Assembly: GCF_963924675.1 (NCBI RefSeq)
Contig: NC_089219.1
Location: 151,982,288-152,046,287, forward strand
Length of the DNA: 64,000 bases
Reading direction: 5' to 3'
Source of the DNA: Phocoena phocoena
Taxonomy: Eukaryota; Chordata; Mammalia; Artiodactyla; Phocoenidae
Positions 12,076 through 23,828 of the stretch are shown one piece after another. The stretch's first letter is position 1; every line of letters begins with the position of its first letter. The translations under genes and the position numbers were made by a program. Under the pieces are notes generated by a model. The model did no database searches. It was not told where the DNA came from and saw only the letters and a list, made by a program, of their open reading frames with translations.

Positions 12076-13735
12076 TTTCTGCCTCTCCGGAGCTGATGGG
12101 AAGGCTCCCCCAGTCTCAAGGGAAACCGCACATCCTATCGTAGCCAAGATGGAGATCTGTCCTGTTCTTACGGTTCAGTGGGAAGGAGATTCCACGGCTT
12201 TGCTTGTCCACCCTCCCCAGTCCCTGATAACCTCAGCCTGGAAGTTCTTCTCCCTAGCCTACCATCAGCTCTCCTAGCTACACCTTGGGCCCATTCCAAC
12301 TCTAAAGCAAGACCTCACGGGCTCCGGATCTCGGTATCATTTTGAGGACCAGTTCCCCCATCCACACACAGCCATCCATACCAGAGCCCTTCCCAGGAAG
12401 GAAGGGGCTGGGGCATTCATCAGGACTGGTCAACGTTTGGGTGGGCCTGAAGCTAAGCCCCCCTGGGTCTGCAAGCAGTGGAGAGAATGACTTAGCCTTA
12501 AATGTCAGGGAAGGCAAGAATTCATTTTTCTCTGCAAAGTGAAGGGCCTGTGGGTTTGACGCTTGTGATGCTTCTTTCTGGCTCTCGCTCGCTCTCTCAG
12601 GGGCAGTGGGATTTGAGACAGACGCTGGCTGGCTCTGCTGCCATCAGTATGTGTCCCAGCCCTGTCCAATGTCTGCTCTGTAATGAGTACTGTTTCGGAA
12701 TGTCACCTCTGTTAATGGGGAAGCGGCACCTGCACACAGCCGGAGCCACCGCTCTGTCTTCATCAGGCAAGCCGCAGCCTGGCGGCCGGCTGCCCTCGCT
12801 GGGTGACAGATGACGGGATGAGGAGTGAGAACAGCGGCCTCCTGCTGTCCAGGATTCGTTCCCAGACAATGACCCCGAATGCCCGTCCCTGCCGGCCCCC
12901 TCCCCCAAGAGACAGCTGGGAAAAATGCCCTTCTAGGGCAAGGTGCGGCAAGGATAGATAATAGCTAAAAATCAGGCAAAAGAGAGTGGAGGAGTCATTT
13001 CCAGAAACGGACACCTGCCCTAGCCCCTGTGGTCTCCTGTCCAGATTGCATTTTAGGGTCTTCCCCTCCCCCACCCAGCTGTCTTCGCAGGCCACTTTTT
13101 ATGTCCCTTCTAGTAAATCCATGCACCATGCAAAGTCACAGGGTGTGGGTGTAACACTGTTCTAATTCCAGACTTCCCTCTAGGCAGACCTGTATATTGC
13201 CTCCCAGCAAAATCCTGCTCCCTTTAAGCCTCAGCCCTAATATCGTCCTGAGACAGGGGACATTGAAATGAGCCAAGCCTCAAAATGGCATGAGACACTG
13301 ACATGGCTTCAGAGGACCCCTGCTATTGTGATAAAAACATCACCACGGATACCGTATTTCCCTGGGTGGGCTCAGTGCTCCCCCTTCCCCTGCGGCTGTG
13401 TTATATCATCGCTGTGGCGTCTCCTTTACTGGCCAAGCAAGTTAAGCTGGGCTCATAAGCGTCCTTCTGTACTTGTCTGTGTGTTGGAGGGGAAGGTGGG
13501 TTGGTCCTGCTTTGGAGGGTGAGGGGTGGAGGTCATGGTCATTCAGAATTGCCCGAGGAACTGTCTCATCCAAAAGTTACACAGCTAGTTGGTTTCTTGA
13601 CTGGGGCTGGTGGTAGAAGTGGCTTCACTTTGCCAGGCCCTCATTTTGAAAGGCTGTGAGGGGGCCACCTGGGGGTCTGGGCCCTTCCCATTACTCCTTT
13701 TCCCTGACTCAGTGAACAGCACCCTTGACCACCTA
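12076..13735. other. Repeat-poor DNA downstream of the CpG island
   Basis: No repeats recognised. The part around 12560-12960 keeps scattered CpGs and looks unlike neutral intron sequence, so it may be regulatory. No coding exon is supported. Confidence 0.4.
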
Positions 13736-13739
13736 GATA

Positions 13740-14655
13740 TTCGAGCCAGAAATCATCCTTCAATTCAAGCCAGAGAGTCATCTTGACACCCCCCTCACTC
13801 TCCACCCCACATTCGATCCATCACCACATCCTGTTGGCTCTCCCTCCTAAATCTCCCTCAAATCTACTTGCTTCCATCTCCACGGCTACCACCTTAGTCC
13901 AAGCTGTCATCCCTTCTCACCTTGCCCTCCGGTCTCATCTCTACCACCCTCTCACTGATGCTGCTCGAGCCACCCTGACTTTCTTGCTGTTCCAGGTACA
14001 GATGACCCTCCCTGACCACCCATTCTAAAAATTAGACCCCTCCCTCCCAAGTCCTTCTCTGTCCCATGTCAGTCTCATTATCACACTCTGAAATTCTCTT
14101 GTTCACTTCATTTGCTTGTCTGTGTGCTTTCCCCTTAAGAGGCATAAGCTCTAGCAGGGCAGGAACCCCTTCTGCTTTATTTACCCTTAAATCCACAGCA
14201 CCAAGAACTGTGCCAGGCACATGGTAGGACTCAGGAAATATTCGTTGAAGGAATGAATGAGTAAATGAATGAATGGGTTGCCACAACCTAATGGTACCCT
14301 GTCCCTGCGCCACTCCTGTCATTCTCTCCATCGCATCTAGAGGCATCTTCCTCAAACAGATGTCCTCATGCCACTCCCCGGCTCAGGGCCTTTGGTGACA
14401 GGCAAAATGTTGGCAACTGTTGAAGCAGAGTGAAGGGTATGTGTGGATTTCATTATACTTTCACTCTACTTGCTTGTAATTTATTTCTGCTGGAAACCGT
14501 TTAAAATAAATTGAATTTGAAAACTATGGAAGCAAAAACACATCATAAAACCTTCAGTGGCTTCCACTGTCCTCAGGGTAAAGCCTTGGAGGTCCTTCTT
14601 CTCGTGCCCTTCACTCACCAGCCCCTGAGTCTTCCAGCCTCACCCTTTGCCGGTT
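13740..14655 (+). repeat. L2 LINE 3' part, in fragments
   Basis: Pyrimidine-rich L2 phrases run to the L2 3' end 'gtgccaggcacatggtagg' near 14211-14229. A second L2 body follows ('cctcatgccactccccggc', then 'cttcagtggcttccactg'), separated by AT-rich sequence at about 14440-14540. The 'gaatgaatgagtaaatgaat' stretch is a small tail repeat. Confidence 0.75.
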
Positions 14656-14726
14656 TGCTTTGCCGGTTTGCTTTGCCCCATTGCTTTGCACACTGAGAGG
14701 ATCCCCGTGAAACATCCACACTTCTT

Positions 14727-14843
14727 TTTTTTTTGGCCATGCCCCGCGGCATGTGGGATCCTTGTTCCCCGACCAGGGATCAAACCCGCGCCCCCTGCAG
14801 TGGAAGCGCGGAGTCTTAACCACTGGGCCGCCAAGGAAGTCCC
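14727..14843 (-). mobile_element. Short CHR-type tRNA-derived SINE with TSD
   Basis: An antisense copy beginning with a T-run and 'ggccatgccccgcggcatgt', ending '...ccaaggaagtccc'. It is flanked by perfect copies of 'catccacacttctt' (14713-14726 and 14844-14857). It is a minimal form with only the tRNA-like part. Confidence 0.92.
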
Positions 14844-14879
14844 CATCCACACTTCTTAGCACCAGGAACAGTTAGAATT

Positions 14880-15510
14880 CTCCGGAGCAGTAGTTTTGTT
14901 TTCATTTATGAGTAGAGAATTGTAGATTTGTGTGCATGTGGCTGCTGGAAAGCTGGGTCAGCTTGGAGCTCCTCCTGCAAGGACAGTAAATGTACACTTA
15001 GGCCATTGGAGTTTCCATCCCTCTTAGCCTCGTTCTTGGCTCCATTTTATGCTCCTGCTTGTTCTTTCTTCTTCTGCTTCTACCTTGATTATCTTTCTGT
15101 GCCTGTCTTCAAACCCTTGCTGGCACAGACTCTCCTTTAAGCTATGGGAATTCACTTCTCCTGGGTTTTAAGGGCAGAAATGGATGTCCCACCATGCCCT
15201 CTCCATCTTGGTTTGTCATCTTTTATTAAATTTGACTATTCTTTTGTGGGTTGTTCTCTTCCTGCAGTGTGAGCCCATTCCCTCCAGTGCATTCTCTGTC
15301 TCTCACATGTCCTTAGAGGAAAAGCAGATCCCTGACTGGTCTTTATAGGAGGACAAGCTATATACTTTCAGCTTCCCCTAGTTCACAGGGAAAGGTAGGC
15401 TATGATACTAAATAAGGTTGAGAGATGCCCTATCACACCTGTGTCCCCTCCCCACCAAGAACCCTGGGATAGGACACTGGCGCCCCGGCAGAATAATGGG
15501 GTTTTACTCA
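14880..15510. other. Non-coding DNA with possible L2 scraps
   Basis: The pyrimidine-rich part near 15010-15140 could be degraded L2. Otherwise nothing is recognised. Confidence 0.35.
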
Positions 15511-15514
15511 CAGC

Positions 15515-15745
15515 CCGCACTTTTGAGGCCTTACTATGGGCACTACTGAAAATAGCGTATAAAGCACTTGAGGTGCATTAACTCAGTCCTCAGTCATTCT
15601 ATGAAGAGTACACTATTATTATATTTCCATTTCACAGATGTGAAAGCCAAGGCCCAGGGTAACAGAGCTTATAGTAAGTGGCAGGTCCAGGATAGGGACA
15701 GAGGCAGTCTGGCCCCAGAGTCTGCACTGAACCACTCTGCATTTG
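15515..15745 (-). repeat. MIR SINE
   Basis: Reads as an antisense MIR: 'ataaagcacttgaggtgcat', then 'ccatttcacagatgtgaa', then 'cagtctggccccagagtct'. Confidence 0.85.
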
Positions 15746-15869
15746 CCTCTGAGGTCCTCTGGAGGGTCCTGAGCTCCTCGTTGAGACTCTGGCAGTCCGC
15801 AGCCTCCCTGAATTCCTTCTACTACTGCTTATTATCATTCCATGGGGAGACTAGGGTGAAGGACCCCCG

Positions 15870-16500
15870 CGTCTCGCTCCCTACTGGCCTCTCTTCCCCT
15901 GCAGTGCATCTTGCCCTGCACTGTCAGATTAGTCTTTCTGATGGCCCTGCTGTCATCACTGAGCACCCTGTCAGAGGCCTCTAGGGGCAACCCATCATTG
16001 GCATCAGAGGGCCCCAGAATGGGAGGATCCTGGAGGCATAAGGGACCTGGGGCCCTACACCCTGGTAGGAAATCCTAGGCCTCATCTGGGCCAAGCGTGT
16101 CCATCCACTCATGTAAAGCGAATCCTTTGCTGAAGCTAGACTGCTCTCATCCCCATCACTACTCCAGGTCTTTGTTCATGATGTGTCTGTCCTTGCCTGT
16201 AATGCCCATCCTCCTACTTCTGCGTATCCAGACTTTACTTGTTCGGTATGTGCCACTCCGAGTTCCACCTCCTCCAGGAAGCTCTCCCTGAACACCTCCC
16301 ACCCCTAACCAGGGGTGATTTTTTTTCTCTGCTTCTGAACTTCTACAGCGTTTATGGGTACTGTGTTGGTATCTGATTATGAACTTTGACTTCTTACCTT
16401 TTATCTTACGTGTTTTTTGTTTGTTTCTCCATTTAGAACGTAATCCCTTTGAGAACAAAAACCACATTTTAGATGTCTTTCTATTGTCCACAGATTATCC
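15870..16500 (+). repeat. L2 LINE fragments
   Basis: 'ctgtcagattagtctttctg' (15922-15941) and 'ccaggaagctctccctgaac' (16273-16292) are conserved L2 3' region phrases in sense order. The 3' part continues through 'ctttgagaacaaaaaccac'. Confidence 0.75.
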
Positions 16501-17100
16501 AAAGTTTCTCCCACTTGGGTTATGCAAATAAATCTCCCTGTACAGGACCCATAGGATACCAGAAAGGGAGCCCTCAAGATAAGAATTTGTCAGCATCTAA
16601 GGGTTGGTTTGTCTTCATAACAGGACTAGAAGATAGATCCATTTTGGTTTTAAGAAGAAGCACAGAGAACAGGGTAGATGGGTAGCTTCGTAACTTTGAG
16701 TAGCAGTGAAATTCTGCCTTTTAAGGCAATCCTCGTAGGAGCCCAATATGTAAAGCTGGCACGGGTGGAGTAGTTCTGGCTGCCCTGGAGTGGGGCTGTC
16801 CTGTGCCCCCCCACCCCTCCATGGCAGGCTAGAGGAAATCTTGGGGCTGGAGTATCATGGCTTGAAAACCACTAGGGAAGATGATGTCTTATTGTACTTC
16901 ACATAAGCAGCATTTACTAATTTGGGTGCTGAAAGAAGAAACTGTGTGCACTCGATCTTATTGAAAGCATATTTGCTGTTGTGTTTATAAAATGGCAATT
17001 AAGCGACTTTCTTCTCTTTGTTTCACACAAATCTGGTTTTGTTTTTTTTCCATTAACCTTCTTCATGCCTTAGTCTCTTGAGAAGATGCTTCTGCCAGAG
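16501..17100. other. Repeat-free intronic DNA, possible conserved element
   Basis: The block at about 16920-17060 (including 'aaaatggcaattaagcgac') has the AT-rich, repeat-free look of a conserved non-coding element. I cannot test conservation here. Confidence 0.35.
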
Positions 17101-17104
17101 CCCT

Positions 17105-17250
17105 CACTGCATTTGATTAAACAATCCGTTCACTCCTCTGTTGTCCCCATTAACCAGGCGGCTCCTTGAAAGCAGACACTCTGCTCTATCCAACTGCTCA
17201 TCTTCAGTCTTAGCAGGGTGCCGGGTGTGTAGTAGGTGCTCAGTCACCGA
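17105..17250 (+). repeat. L2 LINE 3' end
   Basis: 'ggctccttgaaagcagaca' followed by 'tgtagtaggtgctcagtca' is the terminal portion of L2. Confidence 0.75.
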
Positions 17251-17439
17251 ACTCCCAAGGGATCTGACTCTCTAGTTACACAGCCACCTCCCAATGAGCC
17301 AGGCCCAGCTTGTGGCCCCCGTGGAAGATCCACGTGGGATCTTAGTGTGGCGTGGCTTTCTCCTGCTGCTCAGCCTGAGACTGTGGAGCTGAGCCATGCT
17401 ACCCTCCCCTCCCCTGCTCCCCTCTTCCCCTGCCCGACT

Positions 17440-17650
17440 GTCACGGGCTCTGAGAATATTAGTTAATTTTAATATTAGCCTAAGAAAGATTAATTAGGAA
17501 GGCAAATTTGCTCTTAAAAGTGTAATTAATTCCAAAGCCAAAGAGAAGAGAGCTATGGATTATCTGCAGTGCTGCTGCCTTAAAGTAGTGTGGAGAATCA
17601 AGGGCTGACTAAATGAGCACAGAATAATTTTTTAAGTGTCAGTGCTATGT
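17440..17650. promoter_or_regulatory. Candidate conserved enhancer rich in TAATTA cores
   Basis: A compact repeat-free block with several homeodomain-like cores ('ttagttaattttaat', 'gattaattagga', 'gtaattaattcc') between ordinary repeats. The motifs are directly visible. Any enhancer function is inference. Confidence 0.3.
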
Positions 17651-17754
17651 CGACTAAACTCCAGGTAGTTCCTTGTGAAGTGGGCTCATGGCTGAGACAA
17701 AAGATTTAGACTGAGGTGGTGCCTGGGCGAGTGAGACAAAGAGGAAACCTCCAA

Positions 17755-18425
17755 TCAGACATCCTGTCTGGGCTGTTCCAGCTCCTAAATCATTCACGAA
17801 TCATGTGTCTTCCTCTCTTGTCCTCCCACAGACTGGCCTGGTCCAGGTCTGAGTCAACTCTTTTCTGGACTATTGCAATAACTCCCCCAAGTAGCCTCCA
17901 GACTCTGCCCTACCAACTCATTCTCCACTCAGAATCAAACTGAAATTGTATCAAATGCATGAACACATCGTCCTCTACCTAGTGTCAAACATAAATTTGG
18001 TCATGCCATGTGCCACTTACAAACTTCCAAATGTGCCTAGAGGTGATTAAGTCCTTAGCCTGGCCCACAGAACTCTTCATAAAGTGGCCAGACCTGTCCA
18101 CCTGGTTGACTTCCCTCTCGATCACCACATCCTAGAATGACTGTCCCCAGCCCCCTTGTTACAGGGCAAACTACTGTTCATTCTAGAAGTCTAAGCCCAA
18201 ATGAAACTTTCAACCCTTAGAACCCTCCAATTCTGGGTTCCTGGAGCACTACAGCTTATTTTCTTGTAGTTATTTGCTTTCTTTTCTCTTTAAGGAAATG
18301 AGCTCCTTAAAAGAAGGACTGTAGCTTTTGTGTCTTTGTATTCTCTTCTTTCTCCCCTAATTTAGGCCAAGCATAAAGTCTGTCCCATAGGAGATGATCA
18401 ATAAATATTTGTTGAAATAAATTGG
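17755..18425 (+). repeat. L2 LINE, long 3' copy
   Basis: 'ctggactattgcaataactc' and 'gtcccataggagatgatcaa' followed by 'taaatatttgttgaa' frame a roughly 650-bp sense L2 3' segment. Confidence 0.85.
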
Positions 18426-18429
18426 TCAG

Positions 18430-19800
18430 TTGATGGTTTCAACAATGATGCCAACTGGATTAGCTCACTGAAACTCAAACTTCCTTCTTTCTCCCCCAGT
18501 CAATAGTAAGTCCAGCTTGAAATATCTGGGGAAATGCCTCAGTTCTCCATTTCCTTGTACCTGTCCAGCTGAGGTTCAGAGGTCCCGGTGGATTCGGGAG
18601 GAAAGTTGCAGGAGGCTCTGCAAGCGATGCAGACTTCAGCCTGACAGCTGCTGGTCTTTGCTTTAGTTGATTTCCCCATTTGCAAATGGTTATTCGCAAT
18701 TGAAACTGCAAATCTACTATCTGCTCCCCTATGTAAATTGCATTTACATTTAAATTGTTCATTCTTCCAAAGGATGGGGTTAGTAAATAACAGCAGATTA
18801 AACTTGAGGAGAGGAAATTGTGCCCCATGTCAAACTTGAGACTGAAGTGACATCTGGCTTTTACTATTTCCGTTATTTCAGTTTAATAACAGCATGTGGC
18901 ATTAAGGGAAAAGAAACTGGATCTACATTTTAATGAAAGGAGGAAGCTCTCAGGGTTTAGATACCTTATCATGTTGAATACCTAGTCAATTGGCAATTAA
19001 AACTTGTTTCCCTGGAGAAATGGAATAAAACATCTTTGCAGCCGTGGAGAGGATAAAACAAAAAACAAGCTAATGACCAGGACTTCACAGATAAAACCAA
19101 GGGAAACGGGTGCTATAAACATCAAAACCAAGTATTTCAGGACACTGCAGAGTACAGGAATTCTTAAACAGAATAACACTGAGAATAGAATCATGGATAT
19201 GCCAGTGGGATCCTCAAGAGAATAACTTCAGATAGAATGGTTTGCAAACAATAGGGGGCTCAACCCAATCAGATCGTCTGATTGAATCCTTTGTCAGCCT
19301 AGCTTGGTTTTAAACCCCACAGCCCTGACCAAGAAAATATTTTAGAAATGCCAGTTTCATCCCAATAGTCTGTTTAAATGGAAGCAGTCCCACCTGCCGG
19401 CTGCTTTTTTGTTGAAAGCAGTTCTGGGAAATGTGGATAAAACGCTTGTGCATCCTAATAACCCAAGCCTATCATTTGTTTGCTTTGATTGAAACAAATG
19501 TGGCAATTTTCAAAGTCTTTGTTTGGTAAATCCAGTGTTCAGATGTTGGCAAATGTTCGCGTTGCATGTTTGTTTGGAAACTGATGCTCTATTCAGAAGC
19601 TCTAGAGCCATAGCCCTTGGAACCACAGCCTGGGATCACCCAATGAGCCTCCCTGACTGTGCATGCAAAGATGGTCAGTCCTTTCCCAGTATCTGGAAAG
19701 TGTTGAAATGATAGACTCCCATGGGCAAGGGTAAATGGGATGGAGCCTCCCAAGAAACAGACTGGATGTAGAATTTTTCTGAGGGTAGGGCTCATGAAAA
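18430..19800. other. Repeat-poor intronic/upstream DNA
   Basis: No recognisable repeat or exon. The minus-strand frame of 117 residues at 18475-18828 has no supporting features. Confidence 0.4.
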
Positions 19801-19804
19801 ATTA

Positions 19805-20045
19805 GAACAACGGAAAACATCTATATAGTACTTACTATGTGCCAAGCACTTTATGTGTATTATAACTCAGTGAATCCACATAACAGCCCTGTGAGATAGG
19901 TACAGTTTTCATCCCCATTACAGACGAAGTAAAGGAGACACAGTGAGGTTAGTAACTTACCCCACCCAATGTCACCCAGCCGGTAAGAGACAGAGCTGGG
20001 ATTTGACTCTAGCCAGGCTGGCTCCACTGTCCCCTTAACCCCTTC
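19805..20045 (-). repeat. MIR SINE, near complete
   Basis: 'tacttactatgtgccaagca', 'ctgtgagataggtacag' and 'gtcacccagccggtaagaga' follow the order of the reverse-strand MIR consensus. Confidence 0.9.
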
Positions 20046-20049
20046 CCGT

Positions 20050-22232
20050 GATTTCCTCCTATCTCTGGTATTTAATGAAAGCATTGTGTTTTCACAAAGT
20101 TATATTGTCTTGCATAATTGTTTTTAAAGTCTTAGCAGTCTCTTTTGAAATACCCAAGCTAATTGTCTGAGGGATTTTCCTTAAACAAAATAAAGCAACA
20201 ATAACAGAAACTAGCCTCTGCAATATGGATAATAATATCTGTGCTGGAGGTCTTAAGGAGTGTGCAGAGGATGAAATGAGAAGATACGAGAGTGCTTTGA
20301 AAAGGCCAAAGCCATCAAAATTCTGCGACATATTATTATTTATCTATAGTCTATACTGATTCTTATTCCTACATGAGCAGTTCCTTAACAAGTTAATATG
20401 GGTTTCTGCCACTTTCTTTTGTCCCCTAGAGTAATATGGCCAAATTACCCAACTGCTACTGTAAGTCTTTTGATAATGGCCTAGTCACTTGAGTCTGTTT
20501 GATTTCTCCTTTATCTTCCCAGTTTCTTGGCACCATTTGGTTTGGTAGCAGCTCCTTCTTACTCCCTGTGCATAATGATAACTTCTCTGTGTCTCTTGAC
20601 ATTTTACCATGGCAGTCTGCCTGTGAAGTCGACCAGTGCCTCCTTCTGTTTGAACTCAGGTTAAATTAATCATCTGACTTTCACATCAGTCTGTTGCCAT
20701 GGGGCTTCTGATGTCACACTGTCGGTATTATGATTACCATAATACCTAACAGGCAAAAAGGGATTGGTTGTTAGTGGAAACCCTTGGGTGAAACTCACAC
20801 TGTTTTAGTAACCAACCCAACTGCATAGACTTTAGACAACCATGTAAATGGGTAAATGGATTAATCATTCAGTTGCATTCCATTTGAATATTTTTCTTCC
20901 ATATGTGTGTTCCCTTTAAGCAATCGTCTAGTGTCACTTGAAACTGATGAGGGCTCTTTTGGAGGTTATTTTTGGGAAGGTGGTGAAACAACAGACAGCT
21001 GTTCTTGGGAACAAGTGTCATAGGATCTGCCCAAGCTAGCTCCCAGTTAAAAAAAAAGTCTGAGGTGCATTGTCCTTTTCCTTCATAACGTTAGGTTGTT
21101 TACTAGTGGCCTGAAAGTGTCAGTTCAGCTTCCTAAACACATAGGAAAGAAGGAAACTTACATTTACTAAGAACCTACTGTGTGCCAGAATGTGACTCTG
21201 GTCAAAGTATAGCTTTAAGGTGGAGAACTGGTAAGCTAGGTGTTCTTGAACAACCCTGTTATACACGACAATTCGCAGCTCTTTCCAGCTTGTATACAAT
21301 GTTCTTCCTAATCGGACATTGACTGACCACCAATAAAGGCCAAGTCAGCACTTAAAATTGGTCCAGATCCTCCTATGCTGAGTAATTGTCCTGCAGTCAT
21401 TTTCACTGCAGTATTAAAAGACTGGAAACATAATAGAAACGAGGTACAATAAATAAACTGAATTAAAAGGTTTGTTAAAAGGTTTGACAAATGCGTCTGT
21501 CTTTTTTAGGATCTTGTTAAGTAGGTGGAGGGGTCACTTTTAGGGGATAAAGGGATCAACGGAATAAAACTGAACTTGAGGCTGTGCAGATTTGGAAAGC
21601 CATATCAAGACTTGCCTAAATCTATATAAATCAATTTGTGTGCCAGAGAATGAAGAGCTGACTTTTTTCAAATGCCAATTCAGCAATTACAAAGTCTGCT
21701 GGTGGTTAATTAAAAACTACCATCTCATTATGTTCAGAGTTAAATTACAAGTGTGAAAAGACTACTGTTTGCAATAACTGAATGCTCTGTACTCTCTGTG
21801 CTCTCATCATAAAGGAGGGCAGGGATAAATAACTTTTATTTAACTCACTGAAAAATCTCTCTCAGCTCTTTCATGTTTAATTAACTTCTTCCCAGAGCTT
21901 GGGTCTTAACATAGAGTTCCTAAGCAGTAATGGAAATATTTGTTCATTTTGTGCAGAAGACTTTTCTTCCATTAGTTGAGTAGAAAAGTTAGAAATAATT
22001 GAACCCCAAAGACGCTGGGAAAAATGACACCCATCCAAAGATTTTCATTGAGGCCACTAAATCCAGAAGAGATTTATGACAGAAAAATGGCAGGAAATGG
22101 TGATTTTTGCTTTACTGCTTGTGTGCCTCCAAGATTGGGGAGCTGGGGTCGTAAACACTTCTGTGGACTGGTCAAGTTTTAGTTCTCATTTGTAAGTCTG
22201 TCTTAAGGAAGTTAATGTTTTGCTATTTCAAG
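20050..22232. other. Mostly repeat-free intron upstream of LEMD1 coding exon 1
   Basis: Apart from a probable MIR scrap near 20215-20310, I see no repeats. The block 21600-21910 is AT-rich with 'ggtggttaattaaaaacta' and 'tgtttaattaacttctt' and may be a conserved non-coding element. Confidence 0.4.
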
Positions 22233-22352
22233 GATTCCACTGTCAGAAAAGAGACCAAACTTTTATCACCATGGTGGATGTGAAGTGTCTGAGTGACGAT
22301 GAATTATAGAACGAACTTGACAAGTTTGGATTTTCACCTGGCCCAATACTAC
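22233..22352 (+). pseudogene. LEMD1: LEMD1 coding exon 1 with premature TAG
   Basis: The probable acceptor is 'tgctatttcaag' ending at 22232. The ATG at 22271 sits in a strong context, 'atcaccatgg'. The frame reads MVDVKCLSDDEL, then TAG at 22307-22309, then NELDKFGFSPGPIL, and ends in phase 1 at the donor 'c/gtatgt' (22352/22353). Human LEMD1 has glutamine (CAG) at residue 13 as I remember it, so a single C-to-T change explains the stop. There is no later in-frame ATG in this exon. The next is in exon 2 (22995-22997), which would omit the LEM domain. Confidence 0.92.
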
Positions 22353-22923
22353 GTATGTATGTATGCAGCAAGTATTAGAGGGTACTCAATGATTACCTGT
22401 AAGCTACCTCCAAAGATTGAGAATTATTTACAGTGGAAGGAACCCATGCAATAAAAACCATTAAAATAGAAATAGGAAAAAAATTTTAAACCCAGCTCTT
22501 ACTCACACATTAGTAAATTTGGTGCCAAAGAGGAAGGATTGATTTTTTACAGTAGTGAAACACCAGTTACTCTTGATTATATCACCCTGGGCTCTTTTTG
22601 CATTTCTAGTATGTGCGCTGTGTTAACTGGTTATGTACTTACTGTCCATATTTCCCGCACATAGGATGTACAACTTCGTCCATCTTGTTCCCCGCTGTAC
22701 CCGATGCCTGACTCCGTGGCCAATCCACAGAGGCCCCACCTTAAGTGATGGTGGAAGGAAAGGAGTGAGTTGAGTAGTTGTGGGGTCTACCTTATTGTAA
22801 AAGCCATAATTAGCCAATAATGTAAGATACAAGAATAAGGACCTGAACTGTGAAATATTTTGAATCCAGTGAGATCACATACACAAACAGAGCAACTTAA
22901 CTGCTCTCCACATTCCTCCTCAG

Positions 22924-23046
22924 CTTCCACCAGAAAAGTGAAGGAAAAGAAGTTAGTGCAATTGTTGGTCTCAACTCCCTGTGCATCACCGGAGATGAAC
23001 GGACCCAGAGAGCTGGACAGAGCTCAGGACTATGATGACAGTGAAG
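22924..23046 (+). pseudogene. LEMD1: LEMD1 exon 2 (LEM domain second half and linker)
   Basis: The acceptor is 'cattcctcctcag' and the donor is 'gaag/gtaccg'. Joined in phase 1 to exon 1, it reads PSTRKVKEKKLVQLLVS followed by TPCASPEMNGPRELDRAQ and an acidic end YDDSE. The STRK, EKKLVQLL and MNGPREL blocks identify LEMD1 strongly. At the usual 'K-L-Y-E-K-K' of LEM domains this copy has K-V-K-E-K-K, losing the conserved Leu-Tyr pair, which fits relaxed constraint. The intron between exons 1 and 2 is only 571 bp. Confidence 0.93.
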
Positions 23047-23463
23047 GTACCGTCAGAAGCTGTACTGTAGATAGCAGCTGTGCGCTTACTCATACCTTGT
23101 CCGGCATGATTTATGCAGCTTTAAATGGTAGGCAGGGTCACCTGTGAAATATCCCTACGGGCTCTTTGCACACAGAGCCTGGAAAATAGGCCCTTGGGCT
23201 GCAAAAGGAATCTGTTAACTCCATGTCTACATTCATGCCGGTGCCTCAGTGGGGTAGACCGTCAGGGGAAGGACTGGTCATTCTGCACGTTCTCTTACTA
23301 AACAGAGCCAACTCTGTGTTTGATTTCTAAAACCGGAAGTTCCTACAGGTGATTTCCAGGTCTCTTTTGAGGTCTCAACCTCTGCTTTGCCTCAATCAAT
23401 AAATTTGACAATTATTTTCTTCAGATTAAACGATTGCACATCCATTAAGAAATATGAACTAGG

Positions 23464-23828
23464 GACTTCCCTGGTGGTGCAGTGGTTAAGAATCCGCCTG
23501 CCAATGCAGGGGACACGGGTTTGAGCCCTGGTCCGGGAAGATCCCACGTGCCGCGGAGCAACTAAGCCTGTGCGCCACAACAAATGAGCCTGCGCTCTAG
23601 AGCCCGCGAGCCGCAACTACTGAGCCCACGTACCACAACTACTGAAGCCTGCGCGCCTAAAGCCCGTGCTCCACAACAAGAGAAGCCACCGCACTGAGTA
23701 GCCCGCGCACTGCAACGAAGAGCAGCCCCCGCTCGCCGCAACTAGGGAAAGCTCGCACACAGCAACAAAGACCCAACACAGCTAAAAATAAAATATAAAT
23801 AAATTTTTTAAAAAAATTTTTAAAAAAT
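23464..23828 (+). mobile_element. Long CHR-type SINE with perfect TSD
   Basis: A sense copy from 'gacttccctggtggtgcagt' to an A-rich tail, about 365 bp, with the internal 'cacaactactgaag' repeats of the long form. The 15-bp TSD 'gaaatatgaactagg' is perfect (23449-23463 and 23829-23843). Confidence 0.95.

Noticed and set aside
14727..14843. tRNA-like sequence with A/B box resemblance (also in the other SINEs)
   Set aside because: These are tRNA-derived SINE heads with A-rich tails and TSDs. They are not functional tRNA genes.
1..22270. MIR135B hairpin, expected upstream of LEMD1 in mammals
   Set aside because: I looked for its mature-strand core ('tatggcttttcattcc') in both orientations and did not find it. 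It probably lies upstream of the window.
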